From Candidatus Omnitrophota bacterium (GTDB lineage Bacteria; Omnitrophota; Gorgyraeia; Duberdicusellales; 4484-171), in NCBI GenBank assembly GCA_028702365.1, contig JAQVOZ010000024.1:1-11722 (forward strand): DNA of 11,722 bases. Reading direction: 5' to 3'. Both the position numbers and the translations under genes were made by a program. Positions 1-7,838 of the stretch are shown here, piece after piece (position 1 is the first letter of the stretch; each line of letters starts with the position of its first letter). The notes below the pieces were generated by a model. That model made no database searches. It was given only the letters and a program-made list of their open reading frames with translations, and had not been told where the DNA came from.

Positions 1-977
1 TTTAAAACAGCAGGTATTCCGCCGGCATTATCGAAATCCTCCATATAATATTCCCCTGCCGGTTCAAGTTTTGCTATATTCGGTACAAGCTTGCTTATTC
101 TGTCAAAATCTTCAAGATTCAGGGCAACTTTCGCCTCTGAGGCTATAGCCATAAGATGTAAGACTGTATTACTGGAACCTCCTAAAGCCATATCAACAAT
201 AATAGCATTTTCTAAAGATTCTTTAGTTATAATGTCTTTTGGTTTTATATCCTTTTCAATCAAACCGACTATGCTTTGGCCGCTTTCATAGGCAATCCTC
301 GTTTTCCTGCTTAATACTGCCGGAGTTGAGCCACAATACGGCAAGGACAGCCCCATGGCTTCAGTAAGGCATGCCATAGTGTTAGCTGTGTATAACCCCT
401 GACATGAGCCGCAGGACGGGCATGCTTCGCATTCAATTGCCCTTAATTCATCTTTGTTGATAGTTCCTGCCTTTGCTCTGCCTACAGCTTCGAATGTATC
501 ACGCACAAGAGCGAGGCGCTTTTTGCCGAAGTGGCCGCCGAGCATTGGCCCTGCCGTTACTACAATTGTGGGGATATTCATACGTAACGCCCCCATAATC
601 ATTCCCGGGGTAATTTTGTCGCAGTTGGTAAGAAGGACTAATCCATCCAGGCTGTTGGCGGATGCGATTGTTTCAATAATATCGGCAATAAGTTCTCTTG
701 AGGGGAGTGAATATTTCATGCCTGAATGCCCCATGGCGATACCATCACATATTCCGGGAACGCCAAAGATAAAAGGCGTGCCGCCTTTATTCTCTATTCC
801 TCTTTCTATGTAGCGCTCTAAAATGCGCATATTGGTGTGCCCCGGAATAAGGTCGGTGAAAGAAGAAGCAATACCAATAAAAGGACGCTCCATATGGGAA
901 GAAGAAAGTCCTGTGCCGTATAAAAGAGCACGATTAGGGAGCCTTTCAATTCCGTTTTTTATCTTACTAGAACGCAT
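1..977 (-). CDS. ilvD: Dihydroxy-acid dehydratase IlvD (3' end beyond the window)
   Basis: Dehydrates 2,3-dihydroxy-isovalerate and 2,3-dihydroxy-3-methylvalerate to the 2-keto acids that become valine, leucine and isoleucine; a cytoplasmic iron-sulfur enzyme. The 325 readable residues end at GGIPAVL, well short of the usual ~550, because the window ends. Visible family motifs are IPGH (44-47), CDGIAMGH (77-84), NCDKITPG (118-125) and CPSCGSC followed by YTANTM (186-201). Cys119 and Cys192 sit where the cluster ligands are expected. The CDG form and the overall wording resemble methanogen IlvD as I recall it, more than E. coli, which has DDG. Two ATGs are in tandem (980 and 977). The binding site AAGGAGG ends one base before the first and four before the second, so 977 is preferred; 980 would add one Met. 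It lies 66 bp downstream of the aldolase-like gene and may be co-transcribed. Confidence 0.96.
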   Translation of the reverse strand, partial: MRSSKIKNGIERLPNRALLYGTGLSSSHMERPFIGIASSFTDLIPGHTNMRILERYIERGIENKGGTPFIFGVPGICDGIAMGHSGMKYSLPSRELIADIIETIASANSLDGLVLLTNCDKITPGMIMGALRMNIPTIVVTAGPMLGGHFGKKRLALVRDTFEAVGRAKAGTINKDELRAIECEACPSCGSCQGLYTANTMACLTEAMGLSLPYCGSTPAVLSRKTRIAYESGQSIVGLIEKDIKPKDIITKESLENAIIVDMALGGSSNTVLHLMAIASEAKVALNLEDFDRISKLVPNIAKLEPAGEYYMEDFDNAGGIPAVL

Positions 978-980
978 CAT

Positions 981-988
981 TCCTCCTT
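981..988 (-). promoter_or_regulatory. Ribosome binding site of ilvD
   Basis: AAGGAGGA on the minus strand directly abuts the tandem ATGATG. Its position favours the second ATG (977) as the working start, since one base of spacing to the first ATG is too short for efficient initiation. Confidence 0.7.
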
Positions 989-1007
989 AATTCCTCAGCC
1001 CGCGCGC

Positions 1008-1020
1008 CTGCCTGTGGCAG
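1008..1020. repeat. GC-rich short palindrome in the aldolase-ilvD spacer
   Basis: CTGCC-TGT-GGCAG forms a perfect 5-bp stem with a 3-base loop, within a GC-rich patch (about 996-1022, including CCCGCGCGCC) that contrasts with the AT-rich sequence around it. There is no T-run on either side, so it is not a convincing terminator. It resembles a degenerate copy of a dispersed REP-like intergenic repeat; that is an inference. Confidence 0.45.
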
Positions 1021-1046
1021 TCAGCTTGGAAAAATGTTAGCTTCAC

Positions 1047-2450
1047 TTAGTCTGCTCCTTCAAGCTCGCCAAGGTCTTTTTCTTCTTTGAGGAAATTCTC
1101 TTTTTTCTTTTCCACCATAACCGGTTTCACATATTCGTTTACGAAGTTTTTTGTGTCTTTTATGCGAAGCTTGTCGAAAAGAAAAGAAAATTCTTCTTCA
1201 AGTATGCTTGATATTTTTTCCTTCCATTCCTTGGGCAGCGAATGTATTTCTTTCTTAAACGGGCCTAAAGCATTTTTCCTTGTTTTATATATAAATTGGT
1301 CATTGGTCATATCCGGTTTTTTTTCTGCAGCACAAATTGCGTGTAACCATGCGTAAATTTTTTCCTTAAGAGGCAATGGCAGATAATCATAAACGATATT
1401 CTGAAACTGTGTTGCAAGGTGTATCTCAGCACAACCCACCTCAGGGAAAGTATGGAATGCTTCATTGGGTAAGGTGGAAGCGCCATGCTGTACTGCTCCG
1501 GCCATAGCATAATCTTTTCTGGCAATTTCTGAAAGTTTTTTGAGAGTATCAAAATCTATGCTTACTTTTGCAATTGAGCCGTCGGGAAGCACTACTCCAC
1601 CGTGAGAGGTGCCTGTTTGTATGCTTATCTTGGATATCCCCTTTAATTTCTTAATTTCTTTAAGATAACCTTTGAGATATGCGTGCAGTTCTTCCGGGGT
1701 AGAATTCTTTCCGCCTACTTCTCCAATTTCTCCGCCTATTGAAATATCAATATTTTTTGGTTGAAGCTTACGGATATGTTTTGTTAGCTCCGCGCAAACC
1801 TCATAGTTTAATTTCTGCTGTTCATCAAGATTGGTTTTCGATAAATCAACAAGAGTAGAAGTATCTATATCAATATTGTAGAAAGAGCAATCAATTGCTT
1901 CTTTTATCAGCTCTTTCAGCGGATTAAGCTCTTTGTCTTTATCCTGGAGGTAGTTTTTTGCTTTAACCTGGAAATGGTCGCCTTGAATAAATATGGGCCC
2001 CTTATAATTTTCTTTGATTGCAGCCAATATAAGAACCGATGAGTATTCCAGCGGCCTTTGGTCGGTATAGCCGATTTCACTTTTTGCAATTTCGAAAATA
2101 AATGCCCCGGCATTTATTTTGTTCGCCGCACGAAATACTGCCCGCGCTAAATCGTAAGTAAGCGTTCTTATGTTCATAGCCGGTATGGTAAAACCGCCAA
2201 ATGCGCCCTTGCCCCTTGCTTCATATAGGCCTTGTATTGACGATGGTATTACCCCCAGGCTTAAACCGGCATTATATGCGACAAAATAGCACAGGCGTTT
2301 CATATGAGCCGAATCAGAAAGTATTATTGTATCGATTAAATCGTCGACTATTTTTTTCCGGAAAAAATCAGGGTTTGTTATTTCTATTTTTCCGTTTTTC
2401 TCAATGAGCGTTTTTCCATCGAAAAGCTGCGATTCATTTTGGTAAATCAT
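1047..2450 (-). CDS. Class II ketose-bisphosphate aldolase-like protein, enlarged form
   Basis: Probably a zinc-dependent aldolase cleaving fructose-1,6-bisphosphate (or a related ketose bisphosphate) to triose phosphates. At 467 residues it is much longer than usual class II aldolases (about 280-360). The barrel spans roughly residues 75-355. GAFGGFTIPAMN (82-93) matches the family's GAFNVNN start. QGDHF (156-160) supplies Asp158 and the first zinc-type His159. GGEIGEVGG (239-247) matches the EAELGxxGG segment. GTSHGG (280-285) and QHGAS (321-325) give the further zinc-type His283 and His322. About 75 N-terminal and 110 C-terminal residues are unassigned; the tail is charged and Lys/Glu-rich. 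The segments FEIAKSEIGYT and NIDIDTST recall the GatZ/KbaZ family, an alternative relationship. AAAGGAGG lies four bases before the ATG. It follows pfkA by 26 bp, which fits a glycolytic role. The superfamily is secure; the exact substrate is not. Confidence 0.82.
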   Translation of the reverse strand: MIYQNESQLFDGKTLIEKNGKIEITNPDFFRKKIVDDLIDTIILSDSAHMKRLCYFVAYNAGLSLGVIPSSIQGLYEARGKGAFGGFTIPAMNIRTLTYDLARAVFRAANKINAGAFIFEIAKSEIGYTDQRPLEYSSVLILAAIKENYKGPIFIQGDHFQVKAKNYLQDKDKELNPLKELIKEAIDCSFYNIDIDTSTLVDLSKTNLDEQQKLNYEVCAELTKHIRKLQPKNIDISIGGEIGEVGGKNSTPEELHAYLKGYLKEIKKLKGISKISIQTGTSHGGVVLPDGSIAKVSIDFDTLKKLSEIARKDYAMAGAVQHGASTLPNEAFHTFPEVGCAEIHLATQFQNIVYDYLPLPLKEKIYAWLHAICAAEKKPDMTNDQFIYKTRKNALGPFKKEIHSLPKEWKEKISSILEEEFSFLFDKLRIKDTKNFVNEYVKPVMVEKKKENFLKEEKDLGELEGAD

Positions 2451-2476
2451 TTTGCCTCCTTTTGGCGTAAATTTTC

Positions 2477-3430
2477 TTAAGTGAGAACTTTAATTAATCT
2501 ATAGTAAGTCTCAACTTCCATATCTTTTGGTTTTATTGCTTCTTCAAGGGGAAGTTCGATAAAATCCATATTTCTAAGCGCTACGCATTTGTCGGTTTGG
2601 CCATCTTTAAGCATTTCTACCGCCATGCTTGCGTATCTTGCCGCGAGTATCCTATCGCCTGCTGTGGGCCGGCCTCCGCGCTGAATATGTCCTAAAACAA
2701 CTATGCGTGTTTCAAGCTCCGTTATCTCGGTTATTTTTGCTGCTACATCACTGGCATGAGCTTTACCTTCGGCAACAATAATTATCCAGCTTATCTTGCC
2801 CCTGACGTTGCCTTCGGTTATCGCTTCGCAGATTTCTTCAATATCGAAATCGCGCTCCGGAACCAGGACTTCTTCGCACCCTCCGGCAAGAGCAACTCGA
2901 AGGGCAATGTAACCGCAGTCTCTGCCCATAACTTCGACAACAAATATTCTTTCTAAAGAATCTGCGGTATCGCGTATCTTGTCAAGCGCATCCAATGCAA
3001 CATTAACTGCGGTATCTGCGCCTACACAGAAATCAACGCCATTTATGTCGTTATCTATTGTGGCTGGTACGCCTATAACTTTTATTCCGTATTTTGACGC
3101 CAAAAGATGAGCGGCAGTGAGCGAACCATTGCCGCCAATGACTATGAGCCCGTCCAGGTTATTATTTTTTATCGTTTGCAGCGCTTTTAATTGCCCTTCT
3201 TCCGTCATGAAACGTTTTGAACGGGCAGTTTTTAAAATTGTTCCGCCGGTATTTATTATTCCGGAAACAGAACGCCTGTCAAAAATTTTTGTTTCACCAT
3301 TTATCAGGCCTTCGTAGCCTCTAAATATGCCGACTGTTTCTATACCGTAAGAATCAGCAGTCCTTACTATAGCCCGTATGCAGGCATTTATGCCAGCGCA
3401 ATCTCTTGTTAATATGCCTATACGTTTCAT
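2477..3430 (-). CDS. pfkA: 6-phosphofructokinase (PfkA family) with an atypical phosphate-donor site
   Basis: Phosphorylates fructose-6-phosphate to fructose-1,6-bisphosphate in glycolysis; normally a cytoplasmic homotetramer. Its 317 residues match the usual ~320. The sugar-phosphate site is well kept: TIDND (124-128, with the catalytic Asp pair), Arg161, MGR (168-170), Glu221 in AEGK, and GHIQRGG (247-253). The donor side is unusual. The N-terminal loop reads GILTRDCAGINA, where the family has LTSGGDAPGMNA or LTGGGDCPGLNA, so two residues including the Gly pair are missing. The metal-binding GGDGS motif is GGNGS (99-103). PGTIDND, or PKTIDND of pyrophosphate enzymes, is PATIDND. The reading frame is clean through these positions. 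AAGGAG precedes the ATG by five bases. It sits directly before the aldolase-like gene. ATP is the likelier donor from the Gly after Asn101, but this is uncertain. Confidence 0.9.
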   Translation of the reverse strand: MKRIGILTRDCAGINACIRAIVRTADSYGIETVGIFRGYEGLINGETKIFDRRSVSGIINTGGTILKTARSKRFMTEEGQLKALQTIKNNNLDGLIVIGGNGSLTAAHLLASKYGIKVIGVPATIDNDINGVDFCVGADTAVNVALDALDKIRDTADSLERIFVVEVMGRDCGYIALRVALAGGCEEVLVPERDFDIEEICEAITEGNVRGKISWIIIVAEGKAHASDVAAKITEITELETRIVVLGHIQRGGRPTAGDRILAARYASMAVEMLKDGQTDKCVALRNMDFIELPLEEAIKPKDMEVETYYRLIKVLT

Positions 3431-3448
3431 CTTAGCTCCTTGAGATTC

Positions 3449-3480
3449 AATTATTAATTAAAAATTACTAATTAATAATT
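3449..3480. repeat. Perfect AT-only inverted repeat between ahcY and pfkA
   Basis: A 12-bp arm (AATTATTAATTA, 3449-3460) is exactly repeated in inverted orientation (3469-3480) around an 8-base spacer. Both arms consist only of A and T. It begins in the ahcY stop codon (TAA 3481-3479) and ends 18 bp before the pfkA ATG. It could be a transcript 3'-end hairpin, an operator-like dyad or a DNA-bending site; it has no GC stem as an intrinsic terminator would. Confidence 0.75.
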
Positions 3481-4735
3481 AAGTCCCTACTTCCCAGCTT
3501 GCGAGATATTTTTCTTGTTCCTTCGTTAGCTTGTCTATTTTTATGCCCATCGCTCTTAGCTTAAGGGCAGCGATATTTTTGTCAATATCGTCCGGCACTT
3601 TAAACACTTCGTTTTTCATTTTTTTATAGTTTTTTGCGACGTATTCTGCGCTTAACGCCTGGTTGGCAAAAGACATATCCATTACCTGCGCAGGGTGCCC
3701 TTCTGCCGCAGCAAGATTTATCAATCTTCCTTCGCCAAGAAGAAAGATTCTTTTTCCATTCTTTAGAGTGTATTCGTCAACGAAATCACGGATACGCCTC
3801 TTGGATTTACTTAAGCCTTCCAATGAATTTATGTCAATCTCAACGTTAAAATGCCCGGTATTTGCAACGATTGATGCGTTTTTCATAAGCAGGAAATGTT
3901 CCTTTCTTATTACGTTTATATCCCCGGTTACAGTTATGAAAATATCTCCTATTTTTGAAGCGTCACTTATGGGTAAAACTTCAAAACCATCCATGGTGGC
4001 TTCAAGCGCACGTAACGGGTTAACTTCCGCAACTATTACTTTTGCGCCGAGCCCCTTAGCGCGCATTGAAAGGCCTTTTCCGCACCAGCCATAACCGCAA
4101 ACAACAAAATTCGTTCCGGCAATAAGTTTGTTGGTTGCGCGAATTATTCCATCCATAGTAGATTGGCCCGTTCCGTAACGATTGTCAAAAAGATGCTTGG
4201 TCATAGCGTCATTAACCGCAATAATCGGATAACGTAATTTGCCTTCTTTGGCTAATGCGCGCAAGCGTATAACACCGGTAGTTGTTTCTTCGGTGCCGGC
4301 AATTATATTACTGTGCTCTGACGGGCTACGCTGATGTATTGTGCTGACTAAGTCTGCCCCATCATCCATTGTTATGTCCGGCTTAGGAGATAAAACCGCC
4401 TTTATGTGGTTGTAGTATGTTTTGGTGTCTTCGCCTTTTATTGCGAAAACGGAAATCCCCGAATTTTTAACCAAGGACGCAGCTACGTCATCCTGTGTCG
4501 AAAGCGGGTTAGAAGCGCAAAGAAGAACTTCTGCCCCGCCTTCTTTTAACACTTGCGCCAAATGCGCTGTTTCAGTTGTAACGTGCAGGCAGCAGGCAAT
4601 CTTTAAACCCTTGAGTGGTTTTTCTTTTTTAAATCTTTCGTTTATTAATTTAAGAACAGGCATGTCATTGCTTGCCCATTCTATGCGAAGTTTCCCTCGT
4701 TTTGCCAGATTAATATCTTTAATATCGTAAGTCAT
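3479..4735 (-). CDS. ahcY: Adenosylhomocysteinase (S-adenosyl-L-homocysteine hydrolase)
   Basis: Reversibly hydrolyses S-adenosylhomocysteine, the product inhibitor of methyltransferases, to adenosine and homocysteine using tightly bound NAD; cytoplasmic and usually tetrameric. The 418 residues are the short form found in many bacteria and archaea, lacking the insertion of longer bacterial forms. Substrate-domain motifs are CLHVTTETA (His51), MDDGADL (123-129), GTEETTTG (147-154), and [11 protein letters not shown] (175-185) with Lys180 and Asp184. The NAD-binding Rossmann loop is GYGWCGKG (214-221). The late motif LAAAEGHP contains His347. The C-terminus ends in SWEVGT rather than the long form's YRY-type tail. 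Start ATG has AAAGGAG three bases upstream, a little close. It lies 105 bp downstream of metK, giving consecutive steps of the methyl cycle, and implies this route rather than Pfs/LuxS recycling, at least in part. Confidence 0.98.
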   Translation of the reverse strand: MTYDIKDINLAKRGKLRIEWASNDMPVLKLINERFKKEKPLKGLKIACCLHVTTETAHLAQVLKEGGAEVLLCASNPLSTQDDVAASLVKNSGISVFAIKGEDTKTYYNHIKAVLSPKPDITMDDGADLVSTIHQRSPSEHSNIIAGTEETTTGVIRLRALAKEGKLRYPIIAVNDAMTKHLFDNRYGTGQSTMDGIIRATNKLIAGTNFVVCGYGWCGKGLSMRAKGLGAKVIVAEVNPLRALEATMDGFEVLPISDASKIGDIFITVTGDINVIRKEHFLLMKNASIVANTGHFNVEIDINSLEGLSKSKRRIRDFVDEYTLKNGKRIFLLGEGRLINLAAAEGHPAQVMDMSFANQALSAEYVAKNYKKMKNEVFKVPDDIDKNIAALKLRAMGIKIDKLTKEQEKYLASWEVGT

Positions 4736-4752
4736 AAACTCCTTTTTTTGTT

Positions 4753-4839
4753 ACACAGATAGCACAGATTTCAAAGCGGATGGTCACAGATAAAATTATC
4801 CGCGATCATCTGTGATTTCTAATCTGCGATCGTCTGTGT
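4753..4839. repeat. Complex repeat element filling the metK-ahcY spacer
   Basis: Almost the whole 105-bp spacer is built from CACAGAT/ATCTGTG words. Two tandem 19-base units (4798-4816 and 4822-4840) differ at three positions. Inverted pairs nest around a centre: ACACAGA 4753-4759 with 4833-4839, CAGATT 4765-4770 with 4821-4826, and TCACAGAT 4784-4791 with 4808-4815. GCGGAT 4776-4781 with ATCCGC 4798-4803 would cross the last pair. As RNA it could form a long imperfect hairpin in the ahcY leader. The appearance is that of a dispersed intergenic repeat; copies elsewhere cannot be seen here. Confidence 0.7.
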
Positions 4840-4840
4840 T

Positions 4841-6007
4841 TTACAATTTTGCCGCAGCTTTCTTAAGCGTGGCTGCCTTATCGGTACGTTCCCAGCTAAA
4901 TTCCGGCTCTTGCCTTCCAAAATGGCCGTAACAGGCTGTCTTACGGTAAATAGGCCTTAGCAAATCCAGCGTTTTAATCATACCTTTCGGCGTTAAATCA
5001 AAATTTTCCGTTATAAGTTTGACAATCGCGCTGTCTGAAATTTTACCAGTGCCGAAAGTATCTACAAATACCGAAAGGGGCTCTGCTTTGCCAATTACAT
5101 AAGCAACATGTATCAGGCATTTGTCGGCTATGCCTGCTGCAACGATATTTTTTGCAACATATCTTGCCATATAAGCGGCTGAACGGTCAACTTTTGTAGG
5201 GTCTTTTCCGCTGAACGCCCCGCCTCCGGATGCAACCATTCCTCCGTAGGTATCTACCACTATTTTACGGCCGGTCATTCCGGTATCTGATTGCGGGCCG
5301 CCAATTACAAATTTTCCGGTTTCATTAATGTAATACTTGGTATTTTTATCTGTATATCCTTTTAAGATTGGTTTGGCGATTGTTTCTATGATTTCCTGGC
5401 GCGCTTTTTCTGTAATTATTTTTTTATCCTTTTTGGGATCCAATATGCTTTCTGTATGCTGACAGGCAAGAACTACCGAGTCAACTCTTTTGGGATGCCC
5501 GTCATGATATTCGACCGTTACCTGGGATTTTCCATCAGGGCCCAGGTATTTTAATATGTTTTCATGGCGCACATCAGCCATGCGCTTGACCAGCTTATGT
5601 GCAAGCATAATCGGAAGAGGCATAAGTTCTTCTGTTTCTTTGCAGGCGTAACCAACCATCATTCCCTGGTCGCCTGCTCCTCCGGCGTCAACGCCTTGAG
5701 CGATATCCGGAGATTGGCTGTTAATCGTATTTATAATAGCGCAGGTATGATAATCGAAGCCGTATTTCGGGTCAGTATAACCTATCTGTTTTATGATTTC
5801 GCGTGCTAATCTATGTATGTCAACATAAGCCGTAGTTGTTATTTCGCCGCCTACCATAAGAAGACCCATAGTGACAAATGTTTCACACGCGACTCTGCCT
5901 GTAGGGTCGTGTTTAAGCACTTCATCAAGCACTCCGTCAGAAATTTGGTCGCATAATTTATCCGGATGGCCTTCAGCAACTGACTCAGAAGTAAAATAGA
6001 ACTTCAT
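4841..6007 (-). CDS. metK: S-adenosylmethionine synthetase
   Basis: Makes S-adenosylmethionine from methionine and ATP, releasing phosphate and pyrophosphate; a cytoplasmic tetramer needing Mg2+ and K+. The 388 residues match the normal length of about 380-400. Family landmarks are all present: GHPDK (13-17) in the ATP site, the signature GAGDQG (109-114), DTGMTGRK (240-247), and the phosphate-binding signature [18 protein letters not shown] (260-277). The C-terminal segment with YGHFGR and FSWERTDKA is typical. The start is supported by an excellent AAAGGAGGT six bases upstream of the ATG. It begins 19 bp after scpB ends, so it is probably on the same transcript, and feeds ahcY's pathway downstream. 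No SAM riboswitch can fit in the 19-bp leader. Confidence 0.99.
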   Translation of the reverse strand: MKFYFTSESVAEGHPDKLCDQISDGVLDEVLKHDPTGRVACETFVTMGLLMVGGEITTTAYVDIHRLAREIIKQIGYTDPKYGFDYHTCAIINTINSQSPDIAQGVDAGGAGDQGMMVGYACKETEELMPLPIMLAHKLVKRMADVRHENILKYLGPDGKSQVTVEYHDGHPKRVDSVVLACQHTESILDPKKDKKIITEKARQEIIETIAKPILKGYTDKNTKYYINETGKFVIGGPQSDTGMTGRKIVVDTYGGMVASGGGAFSGKDPTKVDRSAAYMARYVAKNIVAAGIADKCLIHVAYVIGKAEPLSVFVDTFGTGKISDSAIVKLITENFDLTPKGMIKTLDLLRPIYRKTACYGHFGRQEPEFSWERTDKAATLKKAAAKL

Positions 6008-6026
6008 TACCGTACCTCCTTTAATG

Positions 6027-6704
6027 TCAACTGTTCGGAACTATATTATTTTTTCCCAAAGTTTTTTCTTCCAAAACTGCTTCTTCGTCAGCACTTTGCG
6101 TATTACTGTTAACTGCAGTATCCGCCGCAGGATTAGTCTCAGTTATCTCCTCTTTGGATGCTAAAATCATAAATTCTTCAAGCTTAGGTAAATCTTTAAG
6201 CGCGTTAAGGCCGAAATATTCCAGGAATTTTCTTGTGGTTACATAAAGAAACGGCCTGCCGGGAACTTCCTTCCTGCCTTCGATTTTTATGAGCCCCAAA
6301 TCAGTAAGGTGTTTCATCACTCCGTCAATGTTTACTCCGCGAATAGATTCTATTTCCATTCTGGTTATAGGCTGTTTATAGGAAATTATAGCCAGTGTTT
6401 CCAGGGAAGGCACCGAAAGCTTTTGTTTGCCTCTTTCGCGATACATTTTTTTAATCCACATCTCATTTTCCGGAGAAGAACACATTTGAAATCCTCCGGC
6501 AACCTTAACTATTGAAATGCCGCTGGCCCTGTTTGCATAATCAGTTATTAATTCCTCAAGCGCCTCTTCTATGGCTTTTTTATCAACATTGAGTATTTCG
6601 TTTAGTTCTTCAACCTCGATGGGTTTTTCGTTAACAAAGAGCAAAGATTCAGCAATCGATTTTATTTTAATTTTATCAAGCGGTAAACTTTCTTGTCTTT
6701 CCAT
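6027..6704 (-). CDS. scpB: Segregation and condensation protein B
   Basis: ScpB forms the condensin complex with SMC and the kleisin ScpA that compacts and separates daughter chromosomes. The 225 residues fit the family (about 180-250). Two winged-helix domains are visible: the first from about residue 13 ([11 protein letters not shown]) to 85, the second about 95-170, with the conserved [28 protein letters not shown] stretch at 95-123 and [15 protein letters not shown] at 152-167. The last ~45 residues are acidic, Asn/Thr-rich and probably disordered. There is no ribosome binding site before the ATG, but an in-frame TAG four codons upstream excludes a longer form; coupling to ruvA, whose stop lies 23 bp upstream, may help. 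The usual partner scpA is not adjacent. Confidence 0.95.
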   Translation of the reverse strand: MERQESLPLDKIKIKSIAESLLFVNEKPIEVEELNEILNVDKKAIEEALEELITDYANRASGISIVKVAGGFQMCSSPENEMWIKKMYRERGKQKLSVPSLETLAIISYKQPITRMEIESIRGVNIDGVMKHLTDLGLIKIEGRKEVPGRPFLYVTTRKFLEYFGLNALKDLPKLEEFMILASKEEITETNPAADTAVNSNTQSADEEAVLEEKTLGKNNIVPNS

Positions 6705-6727
6705 ATTTATGTTCTAATTACGGTTTT

Positions 6728-7339
6728 TCATTTACGTTGCCGATAAATTTCATTTAAAAGGTCTTCGGTATTGTCTACTTCAGGCCGGGTTTGCAACGCT
6801 TTTTTTACCATATCCTCTATTTCTTTACTGCTGTATTGGAGCCTCTTTAAAATATTCGAAGCCTCTTCAACTATTTCTTTTTTAACCGGGCTTTTTTTGC
6901 ATTCATCCTGGCGCATAAGTGCAAAACGGCCTACTTTGCCCTGCAGGGTTGCGATAATTTGTTTCGCTTTTTGCATACCTATTCCTTCAAGGCCTCTAAG
7001 AAAATTTAAATCGCCATCTTCTATCGCTTGTGCGATTTGCGAAATGGGCCGTTCAAACGCTTTTAGCGCAACTTTGGGCCCTATTCCGGATATACCGATA
7101 AATTTTTCGAAAAACTCTTTCTCTAGCTCATCCACAAAACCAATCATAACCGGAATTCCTCTGTTCTTGTCCATATTAAAATAATGATAAACTACGAGCT
7201 CGACAACTCCGTTATCATTTTTCAACAAACGGCTTGAAACAGTTGAAGGGGTATTGACTTCGTAACAGATACCTCCAACTTCAATGATTGCTTTATTTTC
7301 CTCTTTTTTAATTAATTGTCCGCGTATTTTTGCTATCAT
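6728..7339 (-). CDS. ruvA: Holliday junction branch-migration protein RuvA
   Basis: RuvA tetramers bind four-way DNA junctions and load the RuvB motor, which moves the junction during recombinational repair. At 203 residues it matches E. coli RuvA. The N-terminal OB fold covers about 1-65 (MIAKIRGQL is the classic start). Two helix-hairpin-helix motifs follow, ISGIGPKVALKAF (about 83-95) and LEGIGMQKAKQII (about 117-129). A flexible linker leads to the C-terminal helical domain that contacts RuvB (about 153-203). Its ATG overlaps the ruvC stop as ATGA, so translation is coupled. ruvB does not follow; scpB does. Confidence 0.98.
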   Translation of the reverse strand: MIAKIRGQLIKKEENKAIIEVGGICYEVNTPSTVSSRLLKNDNGVVELVVYHYFNMDKNRGIPVMIGFVDELEKEFFEKFIGISGIGPKVALKAFERPISQIAQAIEDGDLNFLRGLEGIGMQKAKQIIATLQGKVGRFALMRQDECKKSPVKKEIVEEASNILKRLQYSSKEIEDMVKKALQTRPEVDNTEDLLNEIYRQRK

Positions 7340-7830
7340 TGTATAATCATATCCAAATTTTTTACTTTTTCTTCGTGTGAATAAGCAATAGCCAGAGAAA
7401 ATGCATCAGCTGTATGATTAGAAATAAAACTTTTACCTGTCATGTTTTCGGCCATCCGTTTAACACGGAAAGAATCAGCGCTGCCTTTACCTAAAAACGC
7501 TTTTCTTGCCCGCGTGGGTGAATATTCAAAAAGTTTAAGCCCCTTCTGTTCGGCAAGTACGACAACCACGCCTCTTACCTGCGCAAGTATTCCTAAAGTT
7601 AACGGGTGTTTATAGTGCGAATACAGTTTTTCAAGAACTAGCACTTGCGGTTTATATTTTTTTATTTCTTTTTCTAATTCTTCGTAAATAAACGCAAGCT
7701 TTTGCGCAAATGTTTGTCTTTTTGATGTCGCTATCTCGCCTTCTTTTATCAGTTTAATCTCTGTGTTTTTCGTTTCGCAGATAACATAACCGTTTACTTG
7801 AAGGCCGACATCAACCGCACAAATTATCAT
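7336..7830 (-). CDS. ruvC: Crossover junction endodeoxyribonuclease RuvC
   Basis: RuvC cuts Holliday junctions symmetrically as a dimer with two metal ions. Its 164 residues are normal, but the sequence is divergent. The expected acidic residues are Asp7 (AVDVG), Glu67 (VLEKLY) and Asp142 (HTADAFSLAIAYSH). The remaining catalytic position is His139 rather than the Asp of E. coli, as in Thermus thermophilus RuvC. The usual DPG after the first strand is DVG here. LGILAQVRGVV (79-89) matches the conserved LGxARG helix. No clear ribosome binding site precedes the ATG; it starts 8 bp after yebC ends, so coupling is likely. The yebC-ruvC-ruvA order is a classic bacterial arrangement and supports the call. 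Confidence 0.95.
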   Translation of the reverse strand: MIICAVDVGLQVNGYVICETKNTEIKLIKEGEIATSKRQTFAQKLAFIYEELEKEIKKYKPQVLVLEKLYSHYKHPLTLGILAQVRGVVVVLAEQKGLKLFEYSPTRARKAFLGKGSADSFRVKRMAENMTGKSFISNHTADAFSLAIAYSHEEKVKNLDMIIQ

Positions 7831-7838
7831 TTTATTAA

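Noticed and set aside
454..813. Plus-strand open frame of 119 codons (and similar plus-strand frames at 91-291, 3663-4094 and 6771-7184)
   Set aside because: Each lies wholly opposite a well-recognised minus-strand gene and its translation shows no family motif.
1307..1552. Minus-strand open frame of 81 codons inside the aldolase-like gene
   Set aside because: It overlaps conserved aldolase sequence in another frame and has no motif or binding site of its own.
2477..3430. pfkA as a pseudogene because of its missing Gly-Gly loop
   Set aside because: The frame is intact at full length, the binding site is good, and the sugar-phosphate site and catalytic Asp residues are kept.
4736..4840. SAH or SAM riboswitch in front of ahcY
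   Set aside because: The spacer consists of repeated CACAGAT words and lacks the GC-rich core expected of an SAH riboswitch; no SAM-riboswitch core is visible.
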